64,000 nucleotides of DNA from Subtercola sp. Z020 (GCF_002931235.1 NZ_PSTT01000014.1:1-64000); one strand, 5' to 3'; shown: positions 34,980 through 43,332, numbered from the stretch's first letter. Notes: a model not told the origin generated them from the letters alone. Translations and numbers: made by a program.

Positions 34980-35692
34980 CCGGCACGCCCGAGCTTCTGC
35001 TGGCGATCGACACCTCGGCGGGCACCAGTGTGGCCGTCGTGCGGGGTGGGGCGGGCATCCAGAGCCCTGAAGTGCTCAGCCAGGCAGACGGTTTCGACAC
35101 GATGAAGCACGCGGAGGTCATCGGCCGACTGATCGAGCAGGCGCTCGCCGAGGCCGGGGTGACTGTCGGTGAGCTGACCGGCGTCGTGGCGGGCATGGGG
35201 CCGGGTCCGTTCACCGGGCTGCGTGTCGGCATCGCCGCGGCACGCGTCTTCGCGCTCGGCGCCGGAATCGAGCTGCTGCCGGTGGTGAGCCACGACGCGA
35301 TCGCGCTCGCCGAGGCGGCGGCCGGCGGGGTCGGCGAGCTGCTGGTGGTGACGGATGCCCGGCGGCACGAGGTGTACTGGTCGCTCTACGAGCTCGGCGA
35401 CGCGGGGGCTGTGCCCCCTGCGGGTGCGGCGCCCCTCGCAGCAGCGGCGCCCCTCGCGGGAACGACGCCGGTGCCGCCGCGACGCCTCGGCGGGCCGGGG
35501 CTTGCGAAGCCCGAGGCACTGCCGCATCCGCTCGCGCGAACGACCGACGGGGCGCATGTGTCTGCCGGGGCGCTGGCGCTGGTGGCGCTCGCGCTGAAGC
35601 AGACGGGTGGCGCGTTCGCCTCCGACCAGGCGCTCTACCTGCGGTCGCCCGACGTCACGGTGTCGACCGGCGTGAAGCGGGTGACGCAGTGA
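34976..35692 (+). CDS. tsaB: tRNA t6A37 modification protein TsaB
   Basis: TsaB is an inactive TsaD-like partner in the t6A complex. The product is 238 residues. The N-terminus LLLAIDTSAGTSVAVV and GVVAGMGPGPFTGLRVGIAA are family hallmarks. A Pro/Ala-rich insertion (around residues 140-165) looks like a repeat expansion. The ATG overlaps the fusion gene's stop. Confidence 0.93.
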   Translation: MTGTPELLLAIDTSAGTSVAVVRGGAGIQSPEVLSQADGFDTMKHAEVIGRLIEQALAEAGVTVGELTGVVAGMGPGPFTGLRVGIAAARVFALGAGIELLPVVSHDAIALAEAAAGGVGELLVVTDARRHEVYWSLYELGDAGAVPPAGAAPLAAAAPLAGTTPVPPRRLGGPGLAKPEALPHPLARTTDGAHVSAGALALVALALKQTGGAFASDQALYLRSPDVTVSTGVKRVTQ

Positions 35693-36288
35693 GCCGCGCA
35701 GAGAGTGACGCAGTGGGCGGCGCAGACAGTGGCGCAGTGAGTGGTGCCGTGAGTGGCGCGGCAGAGCGCGCGGAGGAGTTCGTGCTGCGGGTGGCGGGGC
35801 CGAACGATGTCGACGCGATCATGGCGCTCGAGACGGCGACCTTCGAGAACGACGCGTGGTCGCGGGCGATGATGCTCGGCGATCTGTCGCAGCCGTACTG
35901 CTACTACCTGGTCGCCACCGCCGCGACGGGCAGCGCGCCGGGCGACGCGCCGGGCGTTGCGCCGGGCGACGCGCCGGCGCTCGCGGGGTACGCGGGGCTG
36001 ATGAGCCCGCGGGGAGCGGCGGATGCCGACATCCAGACGATCGCCGTGGCTCCGGATGCCCGGCGGCGCGGGCTTGGGCGAACGCTCATGACCGCACTGA
36101 TCGCCGAGGCGGTGGCGCGGGGCGCGCGCCGGGTCTTCCTCGAGGTGCGGGCCGACAACCCGGGAGCGCAGACGCTCTACGACGCGCTGGGCTTCTCGCC
36201 GATCGGAGTGCGCCGCGGGTACTACCAGCCCGACGACGTCGACGCCGTGGTGATGCGACTCGACCTGCCGGCCGGAGGTGCCGCATGA
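35689..36288 (+). CDS. rimI: GNAT acetyltransferase, RimI-like
   Basis: This protein probably acetylates the N-terminus of ribosomal protein S18. The product is 199 residues; GTG 35689 overlaps tsaB. The first ~25 residues are repetitive ([14 protein letters not shown]). The GNAT fold follows with the acetyl-CoA loop [17 protein letters not shown] and [29 protein letters not shown] insert sits between beta strands. Placement between tsaB and tsaD is typical. Confidence 0.9.
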   Translation: MSRAESDAVGGADSGAVSGAVSGAAERAEEFVLRVAGPNDVDAIMALETATFENDAWSRAMMLGDLSQPYCYYLVATAATGSAPGDAPGVAPGDAPALAGYAGLMSPRGAADADIQTIAVAPDARRRGLGRTLMTALIAEAVARGARRVFLEVRADNPGAQTLYDALGFSPIGVRRGYYQPDDVDAVVMRLDLPAGGAA

Positions 36289-37442
36289 CAGACACAGGTG
36301 CAGTGACAGGTGCAACCGCCGCTGCGGCCGCCGACACGGCCCCGGCCGCAACCGCCGCTGCGGTTGCTGACAAAGCCACGGCCCCGGCCGCCCGCGAACC
36401 CGTCGTGCTCGGCATCGAGACATCCTGTGACGAGACAGGCGTCGGCATCGTGCGCGGTACCACCCTGCTGGCAAACGTGATCGCCTCGTCGATGGACGAG
36501 CATGCGCGCTACGGCGGTGTCGTCCCCGAGATCGCCGCACGGGCTCATCTCGAGGCGCTGACCCCGACCATCCACTCGGCCCTCGCCGAAGCGGAGCTGA
36601 CCTTCGACGACATCGACGCCATCGCCGTCACCTGCGGGCCCGGGCTCTCTGGCGCTCTGATGGTGGGAGTGGCGGCCGCGAAGGCCCTCGCTCTCTCGAC
36701 CGGCACGCCGCTGTACGCGGTCAACCACCTCGTGGGGCATGTCGGCGTCGACCTGGTGACGCCGGATTCCGAGCCGCTCGAGTACCCGACCGTCGCGCTG
36801 CTGGTGTCGGGCGGGCACACCTCCCTGCTGCTCGTGCGCGACCTGGTCGGCGACGTCGAACTGCTCGGCGAGACAATCGACGATGCGGCCGGCGAGGCAT
36901 TCGACAAGGTGGCGCGGGTGCTCGGACTGCCCTACCCGGGCGGCCCGCAGATCGACAGGGTCGCCGTCGGTGGCAACCCCAAGGCCATCCGGTTCCCCCG
37001 CGGGCTCAGCCTGCCGAAAGACCGCGAGAAGCACCGCTACGACTTCTCGTTCTCGGGGTTGAAGACTGCCGTGGCGCGCTGGGTCGAGGCGCGCGGCGAC
37101 CGGGGTGAGGAGATTCCGGTGGCGGATGTCGCGGCGAGCTTCCGCGAAGCGGTCGCCGACGTGCTCGTGACGAAGGCGCTGGCCGCCTGCGCCGACCTCG
37201 GGGTACCGCGGCTGCTGCTCGGCGGTGGCGTCGTGGCGAACGCCCGGGTGCGCGAACTCGCCGAGGAGCGGGCGGATGCCGCGGGCGTCGCGCTGCGCAT
37301 TCCGCCGCTGTCGCTCTGCACCGACAACGGCGCGATGATCGCGGCGCTCGGGGCGCAGCTGGTCATGCGCGGCCACGCACCGTCGGGTCTCGATTTCGGA
37401 GCGGACTCCACGCTGCCGGTCACCGACATCCAGGTGGCGTAG
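36285..37442 (+). CDS. tsaD: tRNA N6-adenosine threonylcarbamoyltransferase TsaD
   Basis: TsaD transfers threonylcarbamoyl to A37 of ANN-decoding tRNAs. The product is 385 residues from ATG 36285. About 35 Ala/Thr-rich residues precede the conserved [19 protein letters not shown]. Metal-binding His residues are in [30 protein letters not shown] and [13 protein letters not shown] are further signatures. It closes the acpS-tsaD run. Confidence 0.96.
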   Translation: MTDTGAVTGATAAAAADTAPAATAAAVADKATAPAAREPVVLGIETSCDETGVGIVRGTTLLANVIASSMDEHARYGGVVPEIAARAHLEALTPTIHSALAEAELTFDDIDAIAVTCGPGLSGALMVGVAAAKALALSTGTPLYAVNHLVGHVGVDLVTPDSEPLEYPTVALLVSGGHTSLLLVRDLVGDVELLGETIDDAAGEAFDKVARVLGLPYPGGPQIDRVAVGGNPKAIRFPRGLSLPKDREKHRYDFSFSGLKTAVARWVEARGDRGEEIPVADVAASFREAVADVLVTKALAACADLGVPRLLLGGGVVANARVRELAEERADAAGVALRIPPLSLCTDNGAMIAALGAQLVMRGHAPSGLDFGADSTLPVTDIQVA

Positions 37443-37458
37443 CCCGGAGTCACGCGCG

Positions 37459-37490
37459 TTGACACCCGTTCGGGATGACTGCCACTATGG
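37459..37490 (+). promoter_or_regulatory. Promoter upstream of the DUF4190 gene
   Basis: TTGACA (37459-37464) is a perfect -35; the -10 is weak, best read as CACTAT at 18-base spacing. AAAGGAG (37498-37504) is the ribosome-binding site for the ATG at 37515. Confidence 0.45.
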
Positions 37491-37514
37491 GCACCGACAA
37501 AGGAGCCCATCGCC

Positions 37515-37793
37515 ATGACCACACCTGCCTCATACTCCGCCAGTGGAGCGCCAGCCCGCCGCACCAACGTGCTCTCGATCGTGGCCCTCGTGGTGTCGAT
37601 CGTCGGCTTCACGATCATCGGCATCGTGCTCGGCTTCGTCGGCCTGAACCAGATCAAGCGCACCGGCGAGGGCGGGCGTGGCCTGGCGATCGCGGCGATC
37701 ATCATCGGTTTCGTCGAGCTGGCGCTGCTGATCATCTACATCATCTTCGTGATCGCCGTGGTGGGTGCCTCGTCGGTCTCGAGCAGCTACTGA
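37515..37793 (+). CDS. Small DUF4190-type membrane protein
   Basis: The product is 92 residues of unknown function: a short polar N-terminus, then two hydrophobic segments (about 20-45 and 60-85) separated by the conserved loop GLNQIKRTGEGGRGLAIAAI, a DUF4190 hallmark. It has its own promoter. The neighbouring gene encodes a longer protein of the same type. Confidence 0.75.
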   Translation: MTTPASYSASGAPARRTNVLSIVALVVSIVGFTIIGIVLGFVGLNQIKRTGEGGRGLAIAAIIIGFVELALLIIYIIFVIAVVGASSVSSSY

Positions 37794-37829
37794 CCGGTTC
37801 GTCGACCCGGCCCGGCCACGACTGACCGC

Positions 37830-37835
37830 TAGGCT
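37830..37835 (+). promoter_or_regulatory. -10 element of the proline-rich membrane protein gene
   Basis: TAGGCT lies about 50 bases upstream of the ATG at 37887, with CTGACC just before it but too close for a standard -35. The same hexamer is seen before infA and guaB3. Confidence 0.35.
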
Positions 37836-37886
37836 CGACAGAGTCCTCCAGCACCGAAGACCGAACAAGCGGAAGGAACGCTCACC

Positions 37887-38480
37887 ATGACCGATCCCCA
37901 GAACCCGAGCGGCGACAACGCCGCGAACCCGGCTGTGCCGCCCGTCTCGGGCTCCGACACGCCGCCTCCGGCGCCCACCCCGGCCGAAGTGCCGGGCCCG
38001 CCCGCACCGCCGGCCCCGCCGACCGCGCCGCCCGCCGCGCCGAGCTACAGTGCACCGAGCGCGCCGAACTACGGAGCGCCGAGCACCCCGAACTACGGCG
38101 CACCGAGCGCACCCGGTGGCCCCTCGTACGGCGCACCCGGGGCGCCCGCTGCCCCCGGGTACGGCGCTCCCGCCGCCTACGGCGCGCCGGGCGCGAGCAA
38201 GCCGACGCCCGTGCTCAGCCTCATCGGCATGATCGCGGCCATCCTCGGCATTCTGATCTCGGCGTTCAGCATCGGTATCGGCGGGTTCATCTTCTCCGTC
38301 GGCGGTGTGGTGCTCGGCTTCATCGGCCGCCGCAAGGAGCCGACGGCGAAGGGGTTCTGGCTGACCGCGATCATCGTGGGCTTCGTCGGCATCCTGCTGT
38401 CGATCGTGCTGATCATCGGCTTCGTCGTGCTCATCGCGATGGGCATCAACGACAACAACTCGTCGTACTACTCGTACTGA
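37887..38480 (+). CDS. Proline-rich DUF4190-like membrane protein
   Basis: The product is 197 residues of unknown function. Residues 1-110 are Pro/Ala/Gly-rich with repeats of the form SAPNYGAPS and probably disordered. Residues 112-190 hold two hydrophobic segments around the loop GRRKEPTAKGFWLTAIIVGF, as in its neighbour. It ends in NDNNSSYYSY. A membrane anchor for a disordered cytoplasmic region is the simplest reading. Confidence 0.75.
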   Translation: MTDPQNPSGDNAANPAVPPVSGSDTPPPAPTPAEVPGPPAPPAPPTAPPAAPSYSAPSAPNYGAPSTPNYGAPSAPGGPSYGAPGAPAAPGYGAPAAYGAPGASKPTPVLSLIGMIAAILGILISAFSIGIGGFIFSVGGVVLGFIGRRKEPTAKGFWLTAIIVGFVGILLSIVLIIGFVVLIAMGINDNNSSYYSY

Positions 38481-38508
38481 GGCGTACTACTCGTACAGAG
38501 TCGTCTCA

Positions 38509-38542
38509 GAGAGGGCGTCGGGCTTCGGCTCGGCGCCCTCTC
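38509..38542 (+). terminator. Hairpin after the proline-rich membrane protein gene
   Basis: GAGAGGGCG (38509-38517) pairs with CGCCCTCTC (38534-38542) over a 16-base loop. No U-run follows, so it is a weak or Rho-assisted end. Confidence 0.5.
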
Positions 38543-38568
38543 CGCGTGCGGGGCTGGGTCTGCCCGGT

Positions 38569-38650
38569 CAGCCCAGCCGGTCGGCCCGCTCAGCCCAGCC
38601 GGTCGGCCCGCTCAGCCCAGCCGGTCGGCCCGCTCAGCCCAGCCGGTCGG
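38569..38650. repeat. 3.7 copies of a 22-bp tandem repeat at a gene 3' end
   Basis: Copies start at 38569, 38591, 38613 and 38635 (the last is 16 bases). The three full copies are identical. On the minus strand each copy reads ADRLG followed by TGA, i.e. the last codons and stop of the overlapping methyltransferase gene repeated downstream of it. Confidence 0.95.
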
Positions 38651-39824
38651 CGAGAATCGCCGCGTGCCGACCCGCGAGCCGCGTCACGAACAGCGTCGCC
38701 TCGGCGTCGCCCTGCAGCGCGAGCTTCGGCCGGAGCGCCGCCGGGTCGACGTCGACCCCGCGCTTCTTGATCTCGAGCCGCCCGATACCGAGCGCGCGCA
38801 GCCGCTTCTTCAGCGCACCGACGCTGAAGGGCAGCACCTCTCGAACCCGGAACGCGGAGGCGAACGGCGTCTCGACGAGCGCGTCGGCTGTCAGGTAGGC
38901 GATCTGCTCCGTCACCATGCGTGCGTCGATGCGGCGGGCGAGGTCGCCGATCAGGCGGGCCCGGATGACGCTGCCATCGGGCTCGTAGAGGTACTCGCCG
39001 AGCGCCCCCGCCTCCACATCGGGCGAGTCCGCCGCGGCGGTGAGCTCATTCGTTCGCCCGTTCGCGATCACGAGTGCCGAGCGGTGGATGCCCGGCCGCG
39101 CCAGCGCTCCGAACCACAGCCCGGTCTCGACCACACTGCCGTCGACCGACACCCACTGCGCCTCGGCGTTCTGCGGCAGCAGTTCGCGATCGAGGCCCGG
39201 GCCGAGCTTGACGCCCACGGGCATCCGCCCAGCCGTCTCGAAGACATGGCCGAGCGACGGCGTGTAGTCATCGGGATCGGTCAGCCGCGCCGTGTTGCTG
39301 TGGCCCGCCGTTCGGCGCGCGGGGTCGAAGTAGACCGCGTCGACCCGGGAGGTGTCGAAGGCCTCGGCCTCGCCGAGCTCGACCGTCGCCGTGTCGAAGG
39401 GGGCGAGATTGTAGGAGGCCAGGGCTGCTGTCACCTCGTCGCGGTCGACGGCGACCACTTCGAGGCCGAGGCCCGCGAAGGCGAGGGCGTCGCCTCCGAT
39501 GCCACAGCCGAGGTCGGCGACCCGCTCGATGCCCGCTGCACGGAACCGCCCGGCGTGCAGGGCGGCGACGTTCAGCCGGGTGGCCTGTTCCAGCCCGGCG
39601 GCGGTGAAGAGCATCCGGTCGGCGAAGTCACCGAACTTGACGGTCGCGCGCGCCCGGAGGCGGGCCTGCGTCATGACCGCTCCGACCAGGTCGACCGGGT
39701 GGCCCTGCTTCCGCAGATCGGCGACAGACCGCACGATGTCGGCCCCGTTCGTGTAGGGCGGGAGAGAGTCGAGGAGGTTCAGGCCCTCAGCTGTCATCAG
39801 CACGTCGAGCTCGGATCTCTGCAT
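38634..39824 (-). CDS. SAM-dependent methyltransferase with THUMP-like domain
   Basis: This probable class I methyltransferase has 396 residues. The SAM loop is VADLGCGIGGDALAFAGLGL (about residues 102-121), followed by VVAVDRDE and YFDPARRTA. The C-terminal part (from about 320) contains the THUMP-like region VLPFSVGALKKRLRALGIGR, suggesting an RNA substrate. The substrate is not known. It is convergent with the DUF4190 pair, and its stop lies in the 22-bp repeats. Confidence 0.8.
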   Translation of the reverse strand: MQRSELDVLMTAEGLNLLDSLPPYTNGADIVRSVADLRKQGHPVDLVGAVMTQARLRARATVKFGDFADRMLFTAAGLEQATRLNVAALHAGRFRAAGIERVADLGCGIGGDALAFAGLGLEVVAVDRDEVTAALASYNLAPFDTATVELGEAEAFDTSRVDAVYFDPARRTAGHSNTARLTDPDDYTPSLGHVFETAGRMPVGVKLGPGLDRELLPQNAEAQWVSVDGSVVETGLWFGALARPGIHRSALVIANGRTNELTAAADSPDVEAGALGEYLYEPDGSVIRARLIGDLARRIDARMVTEQIAYLTADALVETPFASAFRVREVLPFSVGALKKRLRALGIGRLEIKKRGVDVDPAALRPKLALQGDAEATLFVTRLAGRHAAILADRLG

Positions 39825-39854
39825 GCGCCAAGTTTAGGCGGGGCCGGGCTGCGG

Positions 39855-39883
39855 GCTGGCACTCAGGTTGACCGAGTGCCAGC
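39855..39883. promoter_or_regulatory. CIRCE operator 1 upstream of groES
   Basis: GCTGGCACTC (39855-39864), nine bases, GAGTGCCAGC (39874-39883) is a near-perfect CIRCE inverted repeat, the binding site of the heat-shock repressor HrcA. It overlaps the -35 TTGACC (39868-39873). Confidence 0.9.
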
Positions 39884-39897
39884 AGCACCCCTAAAGT
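39868..39897 (+). promoter_or_regulatory. groES promoter
   Basis: TTGACC (39868-39873), 18 bases, then TAAAGT (39892-39897). Transcription would begin near 39904, just inside the second CIRCE element. Confidence 0.65.
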
Positions 39898-39901
39898 GGA
39901 G

Positions 39902-39928
39902 TTAGCACTCTCAGTGTGAGTGTGCCAA
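39902..39928. promoter_or_regulatory. CIRCE operator 2 upstream of groES
   Basis: TTAGCACTC (39902-39910), nine bases, GTGTGCCAA (39920-39928). The left half is the exact CIRCE consensus; the right half has two mismatches. It sits at the predicted transcription start, so HrcA bound at both sites would block initiation. Confidence 0.85.
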
Positions 39929-39965
39929 AAAATTGACTTTGAACCGAAGAAAGAAGAGGTCAACT

Positions 39966-40262
39966 GTGTCGGTCTCCATCAAGCCGCTCGAGGATCGCAT
40001 CGTTATCAAGCAGGTCGAAGCAGAGACGACCACTGCTTCCGGTCTCGTCATTCCTGACACGGCCAAAGAGAAGCCGCAGGAGGGCGTCGTCGAGGCTGTC
40101 GGCCCCGGCCGCATCGACGACAACGGCAACCGCGTGCCGCTCGACGTGAGCGTCGGCGACAAGGTTCTCTACTCGAAGTACGGCGGAACCGAGGTCAAGT
40201 ACGACGGCGAAGAGTACCTCGTGCTGTCGGCCCGCGACGTTCTGGCTGTTATCGTTCGTTAG
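39966..40262 (+). CDS. groS: Co-chaperonin GroES
   Basis: GroES caps the GroEL folding chamber. The product is 98 residues from GTG 39966 ([20 protein letters not shown]), with the mobile loop around [19 protein letters not shown] and [20 protein letters not shown]. groEL does not follow: the next gene is an unrelated permease. AAGAAGAGG is the ribosome-binding site. Confidence 0.96.
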   Translation: MSVSIKPLEDRIVIKQVEAETTTASGLVIPDTAKEKPQEGVVEAVGPGRIDDNGNRVPLDVSVGDKVLYSKYGGTEVKYDGEEYLVLSARDVLAVIVR

Positions 40263-41251
40263 TGAGTTCCAGTTCTCCTGAAAAGCCCGGGCCGAGTCGG
40301 TCCGGGCTTTTCTATGCCCTCGGGGCCTATCTCGTCTGGGGCCTTCTCCCGCTCTACTTCCTTCTGCTGGTGCCGGCGAGTGCGTTCGAGATCGTCGCCT
40401 GGCGGGTGGTCTGGGCGCTCGTCGTCTGCGCGCTGCTGCTGACCGTGCTGCGCGGCTGGTCGAGGTTCTTCGCGGTCTTCCGCCAGCCGCGGCTCGTTCT
40501 GGTGATGGGCCTGGCCGGCGTTCTCATCTACATCAACTGGCAGACCTATGTCATCGCCAGCACCGGCGGGCAGATCCTCGAAGCGTCGCTCGGCTACTTC
40601 ATCAACCCGATCGTCACGATTCTGCTCGGCGTGTTCATCCTGCGGGAGCGGCTGCGGATGCTGCAGTGGGCCAGCCTCGCGATCAGCCTCGTCGCCGTGG
40701 TGGTGTTGACCATCGGGTACGGCGCCATCCCGTGGATCTCGCTCATCCTCGCCGGGTCGTTCGGGCTGTACGGATTGGTGAAGAAGCAGGTCGGGCCGCG
40801 CATCGACGCGCTCGACGGGTTGACGCTGGAGTCGCTCTGGCTGTTCCCGTTCATGGTGGTCCAGCTGGCCGTGGTCGGAGCCACCACCGGCATCTCCTTC
40901 GGGGCGCTCGGCTTCTGGCATGCCGCCGGGTTGATCGGCGCGGGAGTCGTGACGGCCGTTCCGCTGCTGCTGTTCGCGTCGGCCTCGAAGCGGCTGCCGC
41001 TCGTCTTCATCGGCTTCGTGCAGTACCTGACGCCCATCCTGCAGTTCGTCGTCGGCGTGTTCCTGCTCGGCGAACCGATGCCGCCCGAGCGCCTCGCGGG
41101 GTTCGCGATCGTGTGGCTGGCGCTCATCGTGCTCAGCGTCGACCTGGTGCGCGCCGGTCGTGCGGGCCGCGCCGGTCGCGCCGGTCGTGCCCGGTCACGA
41201 AATGCTAACAATCTCTTATCAGACCGTTCAGAAAACATCCTCGAAACATAA
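40262..41251 (+). CDS. rarD: EamA/RarD-family membrane transporter
   Basis: The product is a 329-residue permease of the drug/metabolite superfamily with about ten membrane segments; the substrate is unknown. The family N-terminal signature GLFYALGAYLVWGLLPLYFL is present, as is YFINPIVTILLGVFILRERL. GTG 40262 overlaps the groES stop by one base. Codons 7-17 coincide with a strong terminator. The C-terminus has (RAG)n repeats and a long hydrophilic tail. Confidence 0.85.
   Translation: MSSSSPEKPGPSRSGLFYALGAYLVWGLLPLYFLLLVPASAFEIVAWRVVWALVVCALLLTVLRGWSRFFAVFRQPRLVLVMGLAGVLIYINWQTYVIASTGGQILEASLGYFINPIVTILLGVFILRERLRMLQWASLAISLVAVVVLTIGYGAIPWISLILAGSFGLYGLVKKQVGPRIDALDGLTLESLWLFPFMVVQLAVVGATTGISFGALGFWHAAGLIGAGVVTAVPLLLFASASKRLPLVFIGFVQYLTPILQFVVGVFLLGEPMPPERLAGFAIVWLALIVLSVDLVRAGRAGRAGRAGRARSRNANNLLSDRSENILET
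40281..40313 (+). terminator. groES terminator lying inside the rarD coding start
   Basis: AAAAGCCCGG (40281-40290) pairs perfectly with CCGGGCTTTT (40302-40311), with a further CCG/CGG inside the loop and U residues at the end. It is a normal intrinsic terminator, 20 bases past the groES stop, but also codes for rarD residues 7-17. Confidence 0.85.
41151..41196 (+). repeat. Nine-base repeats at the rarD 3' end
   Basis: Repeats of GCGCCGGTC with single-base changes encode RAGRAGRAGRAGRAR at the end of the permease, in line with the other tandem repeats near gene ends in this window. Confidence 0.7.
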
Positions 41252-41337
41252 GAACCCTAGGTTTGACCCTAATGAACGCGAGGGGCCGTCGCTGTGGTGG
41301 CCCGGAATTCGCGAGCACTATGAAAGGGTTCAACAGG

Positions 41338-42669
41338 ATGATCAAATCCAAGAGTGCCCTCCGGACGTCCGTTCTGGCCGGAGCAGGCATCATTGCCATC
41401 ATGCTCTCCGGCTGTGCCTCCGGTGGCAGCACGACTTCTTCGACCTCCTCCGCACCGGCGTCAGCCGCGGCGACGTCGGCAGACTGCGCGAGCGACGCGA
41501 CCACGAGCAGCAACCTCGTCGTCGGTACGATCCTCCCCGTCACGGGAACGCTCGCCTACCTCAACCCGCCAGAGCAGGCGGGCGTCGGTCTGGCCGTCTC
41601 CGACATCAACGCCGCCGGTGGCGTCGACGGCAAGCCGGCCTGTGTCGTCGCAACCGACTCCGGCGACTCGACCGACCTCAGCGTCTCGACCGCCAGCGCC
41701 CAGAAGCTGATCGCCGCGAAGGTCTCGGTCGCCATCGGTGCCGCGTCCTCCAGCGTCTCGCTGAACGTCGTCGACGCATTCGCCTCGGCGCAGATCACCC
41801 AGATCTCGGGTGCCAACACGTCGGCGAAGCTGAGCGGCTACGGCCCCTACTACTTCCGTCTGGCTCCGCCGGACTCGGTGCAGGGCTCGGCGCTCGGTTC
41901 GCTGATCACGGGTGACGGCAACTCGAACGTCGCCTTCCTCGTCTTCAACGACTCCTACGGCACCGGTCTCCGCGACTTCACGCAGGCATCGATCGAAGCC
42001 TCGGGTGGAACCGTCGTCTACGGCGGCAAGGGCTCTGGCCAGGAGTTCCCTCCCGGCCAGACCACGTTCTCGGCCGAGGTGACGGCGGCTCTGGCCTCCA
42101 AGCCCGACGCGATCGTCATCCTCGCATTCGACGAGACCAAGTCGATCATCCCCGAGCTCGTCGCCCAGGGCTGGACGATGCCGAAGACCTACCTGTCGGA
42201 CGGCAACACGTCGGACTACAGCAAGGACTTCCAGTCCGGCACGCTGACCGACGTTCAGGGAACCATCCCGGGCGCGACGCCGAACGATGAGTTCCGCACG
42301 CAGCTCGTCGACTGGTACAAGGGTGCTGAGGGCGCTGACCTGAAGGACTTCGCCTACGGCCCCGAGTCGTACGACGCGACCATCCTGACCGCCCTGGCGG
42401 CCCTGAAGGCCAAGTCGAACGTGTCGGCAGACCTGAACAAGGAACTGCTCGCTGTCTCCGGCAAGAACGGCGGAGAGAAGTGCGACAGCTACGCTGCCTG
42501 CGCGCCTCTCGTCTCGGCCGGCAAGGAGATCCAGTACACCGGCCAGGCCGGCACCGGCCCGCTCAACGACAAGAACGAGCCCTCCAGCGCGTTCATCGGC
42601 ATCTACAAGTTCAACGCTGACAACACGTACACGTTCCAGTCGGCCATCGAGGGGCAGACCTCCTACTAA
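41338..42669 (+). CDS. livK: Branched-chain amino acid ABC transporter substrate-binding lipoprotein
   Basis: This extracellular binding lipoprotein has 443 residues. A signal peptide ends in the lipobox LSGC, followed by a Ser/Thr/Ala linker and a type I periplasmic-binding fold (VVGTILPVTGTLAYLNPPEQ). ATG 41338 has AAAGGG nine bases upstream; the ATG at 41320 has none. Its transporter genes are 0.7-5 kb away on the opposite strand, so it is transcribed separately. Other small ligands are possible. Confidence 0.88.
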   Translation: MIKSKSALRTSVLAGAGIIAIMLSGCASGGSTTSSTSSAPASAAATSADCASDATTSSNLVVGTILPVTGTLAYLNPPEQAGVGLAVSDINAAGGVDGKPACVVATDSGDSTDLSVSTASAQKLIAAKVSVAIGAASSSVSLNVVDAFASAQITQISGANTSAKLSGYGPYYFRLAPPDSVQGSALGSLITGDGNSNVAFLVFNDSYGTGLRDFTQASIEASGGTVVYGGKGSGQEFPPGQTTFSAEVTAALASKPDAIVILAFDETKSIIPELVAQGWTMPKTYLSDGNTSDYSKDFQSGTLTDVQGTIPGATPNDEFRTQLVDWYKGAEGADLKDFAYGPESYDATILTALAALKAKSNVSADLNKELLAVSGKNGGEKCDSYAACAPLVSAGKEIQYTGQAGTGPLNDKNEPSSAFIGIYKFNADNTYTFQSAIEGQTSY

Positions 42670-42689
42670 GGAGTAGCACTCTCACACCG

Positions 42690-42725
42690 AGAAGCCCCCG
42701 CCCGGTTCGCCGGTCGGGGGCTTCT
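42690..42725 (+). terminator. Terminator after the binding-protein gene
   Basis: AGAAGCCCCCG (42690-42700) pairs with CGGGGGCTTCT (42715-42725), and TCG follows. It is a strong stem with a short U-rich end. Confidence 0.8.
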
Positions 42726-42798
42726 TCGTGCGCCCGGCCGCCCGTGAGTCTGCTGCTCTCGGCAGACGGATGGGAGGATGCACAAGACGACGGTGTTA

Positions 42799-42810
42799 TA
42801 TACTCGAGAT
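42799..42810 (+). promoter_or_regulatory. Leaderless -10 element of the cysteine-containing unknown gene
   Basis: TATACT (42799-42804), six bases, then ATG at 42811 with no ribosome-binding site. The AT-rich run around it stands out from the flanking DNA. Confidence 0.5.
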
Positions 42811-43251
42811 ATGCTCAGTGAATTTTCGGTTGTTTCCGACATTCGACGACGAGGCGGGATTCACTTCAAAGACTGGCAAGTCGACGGGGTGTCGCTCCGC
42901 ACCTGGATCGACAACCGAACCGGCCGTACGAATGTGTGGGACATCGTAGGCCTGCCGGACTACGAGCCTCTAGCACAGCGTATGGTCGAAGTGTTGCGAC
43001 GCCGAAGCAGTGCTGAGTTGCCCTCTGGGCGTGCTGTGCTCTACCGCTGCCCAGAGTGTCTGGATATCGGGTGTGGAGCATTCGCAGTTCGGGTCACGAG
43101 GCGTGGCGACGAGATAGTCTGGTCGGACTTCACTTGGGAGACCGACTGCGAACCTGTTCCGCCGGGCGGCGGCGGTGAGTTCGCACTGTTGCCCGAGATT
43201 CACTTCACGGCCGCCCAATACGACGCCGAGCTTCGCAAGTCCGCGCACTGA
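42811..43251 (+). CDS. Unknown protein with a CPEC...C zinc-like motif
   Basis: I do not recognise a function. The product is 146 residues from ATG 42811; an ATG at 42778 would add 11 residues but lies upstream of the likely -10. The centre has LYRCPECLDIGCGAFAVRV with Cys80, Cys83 and Cys88, plus Cys113 in TWETDCEPV, which could bind a metal. The surrounding beta-rich pattern and WSDFTWE resemble uncharacterised actinobacterial proteins. Its codons are less GC-rich than its neighbours', and it sits between two halves of one transporter, so recent insertion is possible. Confidence 0.7.
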   Translation: MLSEFSVVSDIRRRGGIHFKDWQVDGVSLRTWIDNRTGRTNVWDIVGLPDYEPLAQRMVEVLRRRSSAELPSGRAVLYRCPECLDIGCGAFAVRVTRRGDEIVWSDFTWETDCEPVPPGGGGEFALLPEIHFTAAQYDAELRKSAH

Positions 43252-43292
43252 CGCGCAACCCTGGCCGGGGGCGACGTCGAACGGCGACCACA

Positions 43293-43332
43293 GAAAGGCC
43301 CCGCCGCCGGATGACCGGGGCCGGGGCCTTTC
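43293..43332. terminator. Bidirectional terminator between the unknown gene and livF
   Basis: GAAAGGCCCCG (43293-43303) pairs with CGGGGCCTTTC (43322-43332). Read on either strand the stem ends in CCTTTC, so it can serve both convergent genes. Confidence 0.75.

Noticed and set aside
38569-38650. The repeat block as a possible CRISPR array
   Set aside because: Units are directly adjacent with no spacers and no cas genes are present; they are copies of a gene's 3' end.
42778-42810. An upstream ATG for the Cys-containing unknown gene
   Set aside because: The TATACT promoter element lies downstream of that ATG, so the codon would not be in the transcript.
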